64,000 nt of DNA from Streptomyces avermitilis MA-4680 = NBRC 14893 (GCF_000009765.2 NC_003155.5:5394001-5458000), one strand, 5' to 3'. Counted from the stretch's first letter, positions 41,956 to 51,507 are shown. Program-made: numbers and translations. Notes: generated by a model not told the origin, from the letters alone.

Positions 41956-42035
41956 CCGTCCCCGCACCTGATCCAGGTCGCAGCCCCTGACCCTGGCCGC
42001 ACTGTTCTCCACCTCACCACGGCTCAGGAGTTCTG

Positions 42036-42461
42036 ATGACACTGGCCCCGCCGTCGCCCGGCCCCTCCCCGACCGCTGTGCCCGGCACCTGCCCGACCGC
42101 TGTCCGCGTGCGGCTCGCGGTGCAGCCTCCGCATGGCCGGCAGGCCCGGCGCATCGACGGCGCCTGGTGGCCCCGCTCGTACGACCTGATGTCCGAACTC
42201 CCCGTGCTGCTCGGCGGATTGCCGCAGGTCTGGGGCCAGATCAGTAGCGTCGTCGTGAACGGCGGGGAGTGGTCCGCGCCGCCCGGCCGGATGCTCGTCG
42301 CCGACCACGTCGTACGTGTGCGCCGGACGGACTTGCCGCAGGCCCCGCCCACCGCCTGCCTGCTCGCGCCGGGCCGCGGCCGGTGGGACCTGCTGGTGGT
42401 GCCGCCCGGCGCGTCGGAGGCGCAGGCGCGGCAGCTCATGGCCGACGCTTCCGGATTCTGA
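42036..42461 (+). CDS. DUF5994-family protein
   Basis: A 141-residue protein. It has the family core VRVRLAVQPP, RRIDGAWWPRSYDLMSELPV and SSVVVNGGEWSAPPGRMLVA. A short C-terminal segment (DLLVVPPGASEAQARQLM) follows. These small proteins are abundant in Streptomyces and have no known activity. It starts 80 bp after the preceding ORF and 39 bp before the beta-lactamase gene. Confidence 0.88.
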   Translation: MTLAPPSPGPSPTAVPGTCPTAVRVRLAVQPPHGRQARRIDGAWWPRSYDLMSELPVLLGGLPQVWGQISSVVVNGGEWSAPPGRMLVADHVVRVRRTDLPQAPPTACLLAPGRGRWDLLVVPPGASEAQARQLMADASGF

Positions 42462-42500
42462 TGTTGGACGGAGGCGACGGACGCCTGTTCTCCTGAGGCC

Positions 42501-43490
42501 ATGACCGACGACATGACCGACGACATGGCTGGCGACACGGCTGGCGACACGACGTGGACCGCGCCGGGACCCGGCCGTCGCGCGGTACTGACCCTCGGCG
42601 CGGGGACGATGCTCGCCGCCGCCCTGTCCCGGGGCGGGAGGGCCTACGCCGCGACCCCCGGTGGAGGGGCGTCCGGGGCGCGGTCCGAACGGTTGTACGG
42701 GCGGCTGAGGGAACTCGAACGGGAGCATTCCGCCCGTCTGGGCGTGTTCGCCCGCGACATGGCCACGGGCAGAACCCTGCTGTACCGCGCGGACGAACGG
42801 TTCCCGGTCTGCTCCGTCTTCAAGACCCTGGCGGCCGCGGCCGTGCTGCGGGACCTCGATCACGACGGCGAGTTCCTCGCCCGGCGCATCCGGTACACGG
42901 AGCAGTACGTCAAGGACTCCGGCTACGGCCCGGTCACCGGCAGGGCCGAGAACCTCGCGGCCGGTATGACCGTCGCGGAACTGTGCGCCGCCGCCGTCAG
43001 CGACAGTGACAACGCGGCGGGCAACCTTCTCCTGCGCGAACTCGGCGGCCCCACGGCCATCACCGGCTTCTGCCGTTCGATCGGCGACGGGAGGACCCGG
43101 CTCGACCGGTGGGAACCCGACCTGAACTCGGCGGAGCCGTGGCGTGACACCGACACCACCAGCCCCCGCGCCATCGGAAAGACGTACGCGCGCCTCATCC
43201 TCGGTGACGTCCTCCCGCCCCAGGACCGGACCCGGCTGACGAACTGGCTGATCGCCAACACCACCAACACCGCGCGTTTCCGGGCCGGCCTTCCGGCGGA
43301 CTGGATCCTGGCGGACAAGACGGGCGGCGGGAACAGTTACGGGGTCGCCAACGACGTGGGTGTCGTATGGCCTCCAAACCGGTCACCGATCGTCATGACC
43401 GTCCTGACGACCAAACACGCGGCTGCCGGACCCAGCGACAGCCCGCTGGTGGCGAGGACCGCCGAGCTGCTGGCGGCGGAACTCACCTGA
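42501..43490 (+). CDS. Class A beta-lactamase
   Basis: A 329-residue enzyme with the full class A set: SVFK (Ser ~105, Lys ~108), SDN (~169-171), Glu in RWEPDLN (~205) and KTG (~273-275). The N-terminus carries a repeated MTDDM unit and then GRRAVLTLGAGTMLAAALS, a twin-arginine-like export signal. It hydrolyses penicillins or cephalosporins outside the cell. The start could be either ATG of the repeat. There is no regulator gene beside it; a NarL-type two-component system follows. Confidence 0.95.
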   Translation: MTDDMTDDMAGDTAGDTTWTAPGPGRRAVLTLGAGTMLAAALSRGGRAYAATPGGGASGARSERLYGRLRELEREHSARLGVFARDMATGRTLLYRADERFPVCSVFKTLAAAAVLRDLDHDGEFLARRIRYTEQYVKDSGYGPVTGRAENLAAGMTVAELCAAAVSDSDNAAGNLLLRELGGPTAITGFCRSIGDGRTRLDRWEPDLNSAEPWRDTDTTSPRAIGKTYARLILGDVLPPQDRTRLTNWLIANTTNTARFRAGLPADWILADKTGGGNSYGVANDVGVVWPPNRSPIVMTVLTTKHAAAGPSDSPLVARTAELLAAELT

Positions 43491-43546
43491 CCCGTGACCA
43501 CCCTGGCGACGGACGTGGCCCGGTGCGCCTGACAGGGTGTCGGGCC

Positions 43547-44674
43547 ATGGAACACCTCTTACGGCGGCTGAAGACCGCCAGCCCCTGGGTCGTGGACGCG
43601 GGGATCACGCTGCTGGTACAGATCGCGGTGACGATGCCGTTCGTCATCCCGCGCGGCCCCGAGCTGCCCGCGGCCACCTGGCCGGCGTACGGGCTCACCG
43701 CGCTGGGTGTGCTGCCCCTGCTGTGGCGCCGCCGGGCTCCGGTCGCGGTGCTCACCGCGATCTCCGGCGTCCAGATGCTGTACATAGCGACGCTGGACGG
43801 GCCGGGCCAGCCCCTGCCGTACGCGGCCCTGATCGCCGTGTACACGATCGCCGTCCTCTCCCCCCGGCGGCGGCGCCTGGCCGTCCTCACGGTGTCCGGC
43901 CCGCTGATCTTCATCGGCGTGCGGATGAACACCGGGGACGTACGTGAGCTGCTCTTCTCGCTCTTCTGCTTCTGCGGCGCCTACGCGCTCGGCCGCAGCC
44001 AGTTGCGCGCCACACGGGTCGAGGCCGACCAGGCCGCCGCCCGCGAACGGGCCCGCATCGCGCGGGAGATGCACGACGTGCTGTCGCACTCGGTGGCCCT
44101 GATGGTCGTCCAGGCCGAGGCCGGCCCCGTGTCGGTGCGTACGGCGCCCGAGCGGGCGGAGGCCGCGTTCGACGCCATCGCCGGGACCGGCAGGGACGCC
44201 ATGACGCAGCTGCGCCGGATGCTCGGCGTGCTGCGTGAGGACGGCTCCGGCCCGCGCCGGCCGCAGCCGGTCCTCGCGGAACTGGCCGCGCTGGTGCGGC
44301 GCGTGTCGGACAGCGGTGTCCCCGTCGCGTACGCCACCACGGGCGAGGTACGTCCGCTGCCGCCGGACATCGAGACCACGGCCTTCCGGGTGGTCCAGGA
44401 GGCGCTGACCAACGCGGTCAAGCACGCCGCCCCCAGCCGGATCACCGCCCGTCTGGACTACGGCCCGCGCTCCCTGACCATCACCGTGACGGACGACGGC
44501 CGCGGACCGGCGACCGGGGGCGGCGGCACCCCGGGACACGGCCTGATCGGTGTGCGCGAGCGCGCCGCGGCCCACGGCGGCACGGCCCGCACCGGCCCGG
44601 GGCCGGGCGGCCGGGGCTTCGAGGTCGAGGTCGCGCTTCCTCTCGTAGGATCTGCCCCGGGGGTGGCACAGTGA
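43547..44674 (+). CDS. Sensor histidine kinase (NarX/DesK type)
   Basis: A 375-residue kinase with about five N-terminal spans (residues ~15-150). The HisKA_3 H-box is REMHDVLSHSVALMVVQAEA. The ATPase domain has FRVVQEALTNAVKHA, ITVTDDGRGP and GHGLIGVRERAAAHGG. The next gene's GTG overlaps its stop by 4 bases. The signal is unknown but is likely membrane- or envelope-related given the multi-span input. No ribosome-binding site stands out at 43547. Confidence 0.95.
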   Translation: MEHLLRRLKTASPWVVDAGITLLVQIAVTMPFVIPRGPELPAATWPAYGLTALGVLPLLWRRRAPVAVLTAISGVQMLYIATLDGPGQPLPYAALIAVYTIAVLSPRRRRLAVLTVSGPLIFIGVRMNTGDVRELLFSLFCFCGAYALGRSQLRATRVEADQAAARERARIAREMHDVLSHSVALMVVQAEAGPVSVRTAPERAEAAFDAIAGTGRDAMTQLRRMLGVLREDGSGPRRPQPVLAELAALVRRVSDSGVPVAYATTGEVRPLPPDIETTAFRVVQEALTNAVKHAAPSRITARLDYGPRSLTITVTDDGRGPATGGGGTPGHGLIGVRERAAAHGGTARTGPGPGGRGFEVEVALPLVGSAPGVAQ

Positions 44675-45321
44675 CGATCAGTGTGGTGATCGCCGACGAC
44701 CAGGAACTGGTGCGCAGCGGCTTCGCGATGATCCTGGACGCCCAGCCCGACATCGAGGTCGTCGGCGAGGCGGGCGACGGCGCGGCCGCCGTGGCGGCCG
44801 TCCGCCGGACCTCCCCCGACGTCGCTCTGCTCGACATCCGCATGCCGGGCACGGACGGGATCGAGGCCTGCCGCCAGATGTGCTCCTCGTCCGGGGTGCG
44901 CGCCATCATGCTCACCACCTTCGACGCCGACGAGTACGTGTACGAGGCGCTGCACGCCGGGGCGAGCGGTTTCCTGCTCAAGGACGTGCGCCGCGACGAC
45001 CTGGTGCACGCCGTGCGGGTGGTGGCGGCCGGCGAGTCGCTGGTCGCCCCCTCGGTGGCCCGGCGGCTGATCGCCGACTACACCCGTCGCGGGCGCAGGA
45101 CCGCACCCGTCTCCGGCAGGCTGGACGTGCTGACCGCCCGGGAGCGGGAGACCTTGCTGCATCTGGCGCACGGACTGTCCAACGCCGAGATCGCGGCCGC
45201 GATGGTGGTCAGCGAGCACACCGTCAAGACGCATGTCGGCAACGTGCTGTCGAAGCTCGCCCTGCGGGACCGCGTCCAGGCGGTCATCTGCGCCTACGAG
45301 ACGGGGCTGGTCAGCATCTGA
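44671..45321 (+). CDS. NarL/LuxR-family response regulator
   Basis: A 216-residue regulator. The receiver has VVIADDQELVRSGFAMIL, phospho-Asp in VALLDIRMPG and LLKDVRRDDL. The LuxR-type HTH is LTARERETLLHLAHGLSNAE, then VVSEHTVKTHVGNVLSKLAL. The GTG at 44671 overlaps the kinase stop (GTGA). Together they form a complete two-component system; the serine hydrolase gene 113 bp downstream is a candidate target. Confidence 0.96.
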   Translation: MTISVVIADDQELVRSGFAMILDAQPDIEVVGEAGDGAAAVAAVRRTSPDVALLDIRMPGTDGIEACRQMCSSSGVRAIMLTTFDADEYVYEALHAGASGFLLKDVRRDDLVHAVRVVAAGESLVAPSVARRLIADYTRRGRRTAPVSGRLDVLTARERETLLHLAHGLSNAEIAAAMVVSEHTVKTHVGNVLSKLALRDRVQAVICAYETGLVSI

Positions 45322-45434
45322 CTCCCCCGTAGGAGGGATGCCGGAGTTCGCTCCTTCCGGCGATCCGCCGCGCGCCCCCGGACCACAGGATGGGAGTCGT
45401 CGCAGCAACCAACTCCCCTTCTGGAGCAGCAGAG

Positions 45435-46601
45435 ATGAACTCCTCCACCCGTATCGCCCTGTGCGCCGCACTGGCCTTCGCGGTCGTCACCGGGCCCGCC
45501 GCGTCAGCCTTCGCCGACGCCGGATCACCAGCGGCGGGCACCTCCGCCCGCGCCACCCAGGGTGCCGGGTCCCTGAACAGCACCGCCCTGCGGCAGGCCC
45601 TCGCCGGCCTTCCGGACGACGACGCGACAGCCGCCGTCGTCCGGGTGGCCGGCCAGGACGGCACCTGGCGCGGCGTCGGCGGCGTCCACGACACGGAGAC
45701 CGGCCGCGAGGCGATCGCCGACGGGCGGTTCCGCGCGGGCAGCGTGACCAAGGTCTTCACGGCCGCTGTCGTCCTCCAGCTGGTGGCCGAGCACCGGGTC
45801 GGCCTGGACCGGCCGGTCCAGGACTACCTGAAGGGCCTGTTCCCGGCGGACCGGCCGCCGATCACCGTCGCCCAGCTCCTCAACCACACCAGCGGCATCC
45901 AGCCCGCCGACGGCGCCGGGGACTCCTTCGCCGACCAGTACGCGCACCGCTTCGACAGCACCACTCCGCGGCAGCTGGTCGCCTCCGCCCTCTCCAAGCC
46001 ACTGGAGTTCACCCCGGGCACGCAGCAGGACTACCTCAACATCAACTACACCGTCCTCGGCCTGCTCATCGAGAAGGTGACCGGTACCAGCTACGAGCAC
46101 CAGGTGCAGCGCCGCATCCTCGACCCGCTGCACCTGCGCGACACGTATTTCCCCGGCGACGACATCCGCATCCGCGGCGCCCACAACCACGGCTACCAGG
46201 CCACCGCCGACGGGCTCGTCGACGTGACGGAGTGGAACGCCTCGGCCGGGTGGGCCGCCGGGAACATCATCTCCAGCACCGCCGACCTGGAACGCTTCAC
46301 CACCGCCCTGTTCGGCGGCAAGATCGTGCCGAGGGCTCAGTTCCGGCACATGCTGGAGGTTCCCGCGGGGATCCCGGGCGCCGTCCAGACCATGGGCATG
46401 AGCCGTATGGTGCTGCCCGACGGCACCGTGACGTACGGCAAGACCGGGGAGCGCTACGGCTACGCGACCGGCATCGGGGCGATCCTCGACGACCACGGGC
46501 GCATCCGGCGCACCCTCGTCTACTCGGTCAACTCCACCGACGCCAAGTCCAAGAACGGCAACGCCCGTGTTCTGCCGATCGTGCAGGCCTGGATGTCCTG
46601 A
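45435..46601 (+). CDS. Secreted serine hydrolase of the beta-lactamase/DD-peptidase fold
   Basis: A 388-residue exported protein. It has a signal peptide (IALCAALAFAVVTGPAASAF), catalytic SVTK (Ser ~103, Lys ~106), LLNHTSGI and the YLN triad (DYLNINYT). A C-terminal G-x-K-T-G-like GKTGERYGYATG is present. This suits a D-alanyl-D-alanine carboxypeptidase or class C-type esterase. It follows a two-component system and lies near a class A beta-lactamase, so a cell-wall theme is likely. Confidence 0.92.
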   Translation: MNSSTRIALCAALAFAVVTGPAASAFADAGSPAAGTSARATQGAGSLNSTALRQALAGLPDDDATAAVVRVAGQDGTWRGVGGVHDTETGREAIADGRFRAGSVTKVFTAAVVLQLVAEHRVGLDRPVQDYLKGLFPADRPPITVAQLLNHTSGIQPADGAGDSFADQYAHRFDSTTPRQLVASALSKPLEFTPGTQQDYLNINYTVLGLLIEKVTGTSYEHQVQRRILDPLHLRDTYFPGDDIRIRGAHNHGYQATADGLVDVTEWNASAGWAAGNIISSTADLERFTTALFGGKIVPRAQFRHMLEVPAGIPGAVQTMGMSRMVLPDGTVTYGKTGERYGYATGIGAILDDHGRIRRTLVYSVNSTDAKSKNGNARVLPIVQAWMS

Positions 46602-46656
46602 ACCGGCCCTCGCCCCCAGGTCGTGGACCTCGCGAGTGCCCTGCTTGGATCAGGCC

Positions 46657-46959
46657 ATGACTTCTGTGGGCTCACCGGACGGGACGCGAGACGCGGCGGA
46701 ACTCGCGGTCTGGTTCGGCGGGGTGTCCGTGGCGTGCTGGTTCTGCTGCCCGTTCTGGACGCTCGTCTGCTTTCTCGCGCTGCCGACGGGACTGGCCGGT
46801 CTCGTGCGGGCCCGCGTCGAGTACCGGGCGTCCACGCAGGGCCGGGCGAGCAGGCCGCGAGCCGTGGCGGGAGGGGTGCTGTCCCTGCTGGGGTCAGTGG
46901 CGGCGGTCGCCTACCTGATCTTCCTCGGCACCCACCCGGACCTGCCCGCCCAGGGGTAG
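46657..46959 (+). CDS. Small membrane protein
   Basis: A 100-residue protein with two or three spans (GVSVACWFCCPFWTLVCFLA, LPTGLAGLV, GGVLSLLGSVAAVAYLIFLG). Clustered Cys (CWFCC) sit in the first span. It has the arrangement of DUF4190-type small proteins. It converges on the DUF1152 gene with 11 bp between their ends. The function is unknown. Confidence 0.78.
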   Translation: MTSVGSPDGTRDAAELAVWFGGVSVACWFCCPFWTLVCFLALPTGLAGLVRARVEYRASTQGRASRPRAVAGGVLSLLGSVAAVAYLIFLGTHPDLPAQG

Positions 46960-46970
46960 CGGTCCGTAGG

Positions 46971-48080
46971 TCACGCCGCGGTCGTTCGGGCTTCGGCTGT
47001 GATGCGCCACAGCGGTGCCTCGTACTGTTCCGGGCGGCTGTTGATCAGCAGGTGACGGAGGCCGTCGCGTTGTGAGCCGTCGAGGCCGAGGGTCTCGGTG
47101 ATGTGGCGGAACGTCGTGTGGGTGGCTCCGCGGCTTCGGGCCGCGGCCTCGAACCGGCCCAGCTCGGCCAGGACCGCCTCGGGGGCCGGCTTCGCCGACG
47201 GCCGTTCGCCGAGCCGTGCCGCCTGGTCGCGCTCGTGGTCGATCTCCGAGCAGCCGCGGATTTCGCGGCTGTGCGCCTCGACCTCGTCGAGGCTCTCGGT
47301 CTCCATGATGGCGCGGGCCAGCCGGTTGCGGCCGACGGCCTCGTCCACGTCGACCTCATGGAGAGTCGGGCCTTCGTCCGTGAGCGGTACCGGCGGTCCG
47401 GCGTCGCGTACTTCGCAGGCGCCCCGTACCCCGCGGGCCGTGGCCGCGAGCATTCCGGCGGCGTCGGACGGGTGCCACTCCAGGACCGAGCCGATCGGCT
47501 CGACGTCCTTTGCCGTGAGCGTGCGGACCAGGGGGCCGAGGAGGCCACGCAGGTCGTCGAGCGGAAGTTCGCCGTCCAGTCCCGGGCCCGCGACCAGGAG
47601 TCGGACGGGTGCGTTCACCTGGCAGCACGCGGCGAGTGTCAGGGCGTCCGCGAGGGGGCTCCGCAGTGTCGGCTCGTCGCCTCGGGCGAGGATGTCGCCG
47701 CCCACGTCCAGGAGATCGATCGACTCCGGTGCGAAGTGGCTCACCAGCTCCTCGAGTTGGCGGGTGATGCCCTCGGCGCCGTGGTGCGGGTCGATCAGCG
47801 CGAAGGTGTGCGGGAGCTGCGCCGCCAGGCGCGGGAGGGTGGAGCCCGCCGGTGCGATCGGGCGGGCGCCGGCCGGCACCGCCCGGACCGCCGGGGTGAT
47901 CGCTTCGAGGCCGGTGAACTGGTCCGGGCCTCGCGGGCCCGGAACCGGGTCGATCGGCAGGCGGTCCCACGCGTACGTGAGGATCACCGCCCGGTCCCCG
48001 TCGCCGTAGAGGGCGGCGTCGACCGTTGCGGCCGCGACCGCGTCGCCCCCTCCCCCTGCTGCGACGATCAACCTCGTCAT
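46971..48080 (-). CDS. DUF1152-family protein
   Basis: A 369-residue soluble protein. It has the nucleotide-binding-like start MTRLIVAAGGGGDAVAAATV and then DLLDVGGDILARGDEPTLRS and PVRLLVAGPGLDGELPLDDL, as in DUF1152. The fold is Rossmann-like. The activity is unknown. The only in-frame start is ATG 48080. Confidence 0.9.
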   Translation of the reverse strand: MTRLIVAAGGGGDAVAAATVDAALYGDGDRAVILTYAWDRLPIDPVPGPRGPDQFTGLEAITPAVRAVPAGARPIAPAGSTLPRLAAQLPHTFALIDPHHGAEGITRQLEELVSHFAPESIDLLDVGGDILARGDEPTLRSPLADALTLAACCQVNAPVRLLVAGPGLDGELPLDDLRGLLGPLVRTLTAKDVEPIGSVLEWHPSDAAGMLAATARGVRGACEVRDAGPPVPLTDEGPTLHEVDVDEAVGRNRLARAIMETESLDEVEAHSREIRGCSEIDHERDQAARLGERPSAKPAPEAVLAELGRFEAAARSRGATHTTFRHITETLGLDGSQRDGLRHLLINSRPEQYEAPLWRITAEARTTAA

Positions 48081-48618
48081 GCAATCAGCCTACGGCGTCC
48101 GGGGCTGACCAGCGAGGGTTGCCCCCGGTCCGCCGACCGCGTCCCCGGTGACATGATCCCCAGGTCACGTACGGACCTGCTGATCACGCGCGGCCCAGGT
48201 CAGCGCGAGGACGACAACTCCCCGTGCGCTGATCGCGAGTTCAGCGGATCACGCGTCGACCGACCCGGAACAGCCATGTCACTCCTCATGGTGGGGGGAA
48301 GAGCCGACGCCATCGAAGCCCACGATCCTGACAACACCCGGTCAGAAGGCTGACAGAAGACCGATGTGGCCGGAACACGACGATCCGGTCCATGAGATGC
48401 CAGGGGACAAACCGGACGATACGATAAAAGCAGCCGCGTCACATCTCACGGGAAACGCCCCGGCGAAAAACGGGACGTACGGCCCATGTGGGGTGATGTG
48501 CGCACCGCGTGACGGCGCGAGGCTTTCCCGTATCGGTGTCCTGTGCGGCCGATGCCGCAGGTGACGGCGTCGTCACGCCTCACCGGCCGCACCGGTAGCG
48601 CCCAAGGAAGGTAGAACG
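48081..48618. other. 538-bp intergenic region
   Basis: No gene is recognised. It is less GC-rich toward 48340-48450 (gataaaagcagccgc), where the promoter of the downstream secreted protein may lie, though I cannot point to a clear -35/-10 pair. Confidence 0.5.
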
Positions 48619-48948
48619 ATGAACCGGACACGTCGTCTCGCAGCACTCACGTTCCTGGTCGTCCCCGCGCTCGGGCTGGGCCCCGCGGCTGCCGCGTACG
48701 CGTCGACCACCACCGCACCCGGTGCCGCGTCCCGCGCGACGTGCCACGTCGAAAGGGAGTCGAACGGCAAGTACCACCTCTGGGGTGTGGGATTCACCGG
48801 CGGCCAGAAGGTGACCTACTCGGGGTCCGCCTCGGGCACTGTCTCTACGGACAAGTCGGGAAGGTTCGACATCGGCGGTCTCAGCGGGAGCAAGTGGGTC
48901 GTCAAGACAGGGAAGACGACACTCACCTGCGCCAAGGTCAAGCACTGA
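48619..48948 (+). CDS. Small secreted protein
   Basis: A 109-residue protein with a good AAGGAAGG ribosome-binding site and a signal peptide (LAALTFLVVPALGLGPAAAA). The mature part (CHVERESNGKYHLWGVGFTG to KTTLTCAKVKH) is a compact strand-rich domain with two Cys, probably one disulphide. The function is unknown. A strong terminator follows. Confidence 0.85.
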   Translation: MNRTRRLAALTFLVVPALGLGPAAAAYASTTTAPGAASRATCHVERESNGKYHLWGVGFTGGQKVTYSGSASGTVSTDKSGRFDIGGLSGSKWVVKTGKTTLTCAKVKH

Positions 48949-48987
48949 GCATTCGTCGCAGATCCGGCCACATCCCGGAAACAACGC

Positions 48988-49012
48988 ACCCCCAGGTCAT
49001 CGACCTGGGGGT
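48988..49012 (+). terminator. Terminator of the small secreted protein gene
   Basis: acccccaggtc / gacctgggggt form an 11-bp stem with a 3-base loop followed by ttt. The core ccaggtc-NNN-gacctgg recurs at 50952-50976. Confidence 0.8.
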
Positions 49013-49253
49013 TTCGCATGTGCTCGTCCGCTCTTTGTCCGCTCTCAAGGGGACCCCTGTGGGCACGACGCCCCCACAAGCGGTGCGGGAACGAATTTCT
49101 TCCTCAACAGGCAACCCGGACAACAGGTTTGTCGGTCTCACAGATTGCTCACAGAACCGGCCTCGGCGCGTGGGGGCGCGTCCGTAACGTCGGCCGGTCG
49201 TGGGCTGTCCAGTCCGATGCCACTTGACCATGGCACTCGCAGACGAGGAACCG

Positions 49254-50921
49254 ATGACCAGTCAGAAACACCGCAGCCGCCCGAGACGTGTGGCGCTCGC
49301 CGCCGGAGCCGCGCTCACCGTCGCCGTCGCCGGGGCCGGGGCCGCTCCCGGAGCCGGGGCGGCGAGCACGGCCGCGAAGCCGAAGCTCAAGCTGATCGCC
49401 GCGTCGAACTCCGTGACGCTCGAGCGCTGGGAGGGGGAGCCCGGGGTCTATCTGGACCTCGGGACGTATGTCACGGTCGACGGCGCGCCGCTGGAGTTCA
49501 AGGTGACGCGGAAGTCGTACAAGGACCCTGTCGTCGCCCAGCAGATCATCCGCAACGGAACGAGCACGCAGAAGAAGGCACTGCCCGCCGGACTGGTGAA
49601 GGACTTCTCCGGTCTGCCCGGCTTTCTCGAGGTGTCGGTCAAGAACGCGGCCGGTGCGGTGGTGTCGAAGAGCAAGGGGACCTTCTGCCCCAACAACGCC
49701 TCCGGGCGCCTGCGTCCGGACGCCCCGGCGACCTCGCACTATCCGGAGAGCTGCGCCACCAATCCGTTCACGCTGGGCTCGGTGTGGGGCGTCGAGAAGG
49801 GATGGGCGTCCAACTCCAGCACCGTCGACTACGACACGCCGGTGGACCTGCCGACGGGCGAGTACACGGCCAAGGTGTCGGTGGCCAAGAAGTACCGCGA
49901 CCTGTTCGGCATCCCCAATGACCAGCCGACCATCAAGGTGACGGTACGGGAGCAGAGTGACGGGGGCGGAGAGGGGATGACCTCCTCGCGGTCCTCCGCC
50001 CACCACGGTGGCGCGCACTCCGGGCACTCCGCGCACTCCGCCCACCACTACGGTCCCCGTGGCGCCGACGACCCCACGCCGCCCGCGCTCTCCCACGCGC
50101 TGGAGGACCGCGGCACGGCACACCACCTGGGCGACGGCCGCGGGCACACCGACGGCTCGCGCATCGCGCCCGCGCTGAAGCCGGCCGCCAAGCGGCCCAC
50201 CGGCCGTGCGGGCGTCCCGGCGAACGTGCCGAAGCCGGACCTGCGTTCGCTGCCGGCCTGGGGCATCGCCATCACCGACGGCGAGGACGGGGACGTACCC
50301 GGCAAGGACTACCTCGCCTTCAGCGCGAACGTCTGGAACGCGGGCCCCGCCCCGCTCGTCGTGGACGGCTTCCGCAGCCCCGGCAAGGACCTGATGGACG
50401 CGTACCAGTACTTCTACGACGCGAAGGGCAAGCAGGTCGGGTACACGCCCACCGGCACCATGCAGTGGGACCCGCGGGAGGGCCACGAGCACTGGCACTT
50501 CACGGACTTCGCGAGCTACCGGCTGCTGAGCGCGGACCAGACCAAGCAGGTGCGCAGCGGCAAGGAGGCGTTCTGCCTGGCCAACACCGACGCCATCGAC
50601 TACACGGTGAAGAACGCCAACTGGCACCCGAACAACACCGATCTGTCGACCGCCTGCGGCGAGCAGAACTCGATCTCCGTCCGTGAGGTCCTCGACGTCG
50701 GCTCCGGCGACACGTACACCCAGTACCGTCCCGGCCAGTCCTTCGACATCACCGGCCTGCCGAACGGCACGTACTACATCCAGGTGATCGCCAACCCCGA
50801 GAAGCGGCTCCAGGAGACCAACCTGAACAACAACGTCGCGTTGCGCAAGGTCGTCCTGGGCGGTACGCCGGGCGCCCGTACCGTGACCGTGCCGCCGCAC
50901 GACCTGATCAACGCCCCGTAG
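49254..50921 (+). CDS. Secreted lysyl-oxidase-like copper protein
   Basis: A 555-residue secreted protein. It has a signal peptide (VALAAGAALTVAVAGAGAAP) and an N-terminal strand-rich domain (~50-250). A His/Ser/Gly-rich linker (SAHHGGAHSGHSAHSAHHYG) may bind metal. The C-terminal lysyl-oxidase domain carries the copper motif HEHWHFTDFASYRL and NGTYYIQVIANPEKRLQE. Bacterial LOX proteins oxidise lysine or amine groups outside the cell. ATG 49254 has GACGAGGAACC upstream. Upstream (48949-49253) there is only the terminator at 48988-49012 and a putative promoter region. Confidence 0.92.
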   Translation: MTSQKHRSRPRRVALAAGAALTVAVAGAGAAPGAGAASTAAKPKLKLIAASNSVTLERWEGEPGVYLDLGTYVTVDGAPLEFKVTRKSYKDPVVAQQIIRNGTSTQKKALPAGLVKDFSGLPGFLEVSVKNAAGAVVSKSKGTFCPNNASGRLRPDAPATSHYPESCATNPFTLGSVWGVEKGWASNSSTVDYDTPVDLPTGEYTAKVSVAKKYRDLFGIPNDQPTIKVTVREQSDGGGEGMTSSRSSAHHGGAHSGHSAHSAHHYGPRGADDPTPPALSHALEDRGTAHHLGDGRGHTDGSRIAPALKPAAKRPTGRAGVPANVPKPDLRSLPAWGIAITDGEDGDVPGKDYLAFSANVWNAGPAPLVVDGFRSPGKDLMDAYQYFYDAKGKQVGYTPTGTMQWDPREGHEHWHFTDFASYRLLSADQTKQVRSGKEAFCLANTDAIDYTVKNANWHPNNTDLSTACGEQNSISVREVLDVGSGDTYTQYRPGQSFDITGLPNGTYYIQVIANPEKRLQETNLNNNVALRKVVLGGTPGARTVTVPPHDLINAP

Positions 50922-50951
50922 GGGACCGCGGCGCCCCCAGGGGCACGCACC

Positions 50952-50976
50952 AGGCCCAGGTCGATGACCTGGGCCT
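50952..50976 (+). terminator. Terminator of the lysyl-oxidase-like gene
   Basis: aggcccaggtc / gacctgggcct form a perfect 11-bp stem with a 3-base loop, 30 bp after the stop. Confidence 0.8.
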
Positions 50977-51182
50977 TCGTCATGGGGCGGGGGACGAGCA
51001 TCCCTTCCGGTGCGGCGCGGCCGGTGGACTCATCAGTCCAAGGCCCTTTCCGTCCATCCGTGAACCCTTTTCACGGGCCTGAGCCGCGACGAACCTATGG
51101 GGCACCGGCCAGGCCGAGCGTCACCGCGGGGCGCGACGGCAGACCGGACACCGCAGCTCACCCCGGAAGGACGGAAACAGTC

Positions 51183-51380
51183 ATGCCTCGCACCCGAATC
51201 GCCCAGGCCGCCGCGGTCGCCTCCCTCGTCGTCGTGGCGTCTCTCGCCGCCCCGGCTCTCGCGTTCCCGTCCGAGGCGGACGCGGTTCCGGCCTCCTCCG
51301 TTCTCGCCGACGCCGGCTGGCAGATCGCCCCGGCGGACGCCGGCCGGCAGCTCGCCCCGGCGGAGGCCGGCCGGCAGTGA
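51183..51380 (+). CDS. Small secreted repeat peptide
   Basis: A 65-residue protein with GGAAGGACGGAA upstream. It has a signal peptide (IAQAAAVASLVVVASLAAPA, cleavage near ALA-FP). The mature ~37 residues end in tandem 9-residue repeats (ADAGWQIAP, ADAGRQLAP, AEAGRQ). It stands 127 bp before the tachylectin-SLT gene on the same strand. The function is unknown; the repeats suggest a binding or matrix peptide. Confidence 0.6.
   Translation: MPRTRIAQAAAVASLVVVASLAAPALAFPSEADAVPASSVLADAGWQIAPADAGRQLAPAEAGRQ
51306..51377 (+). repeat. 27-bp tandem coding repeat, 2.7 copies
   Basis: Units start at 51306, 51333 and 51360 (the last partial), each gcc/gcg-gac-gcc-ggc-tgg/cgg-cag and so on. They encode the C-terminal repeats of the small secreted peptide. 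Confidence 0.85.
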
Positions 51381-51507
51381 GCCGCCCGTTGCGCAGCGGC
51401 CGCCCACAGGTGATCGGCCGCGCCTTCGCCATGCCTTCGGGTCACGCCGGCGACCCACCGTTCGACGCCCGCTTGCCTGACCGTAACCACCCCAGGGGGA
51501 ACGAAAA

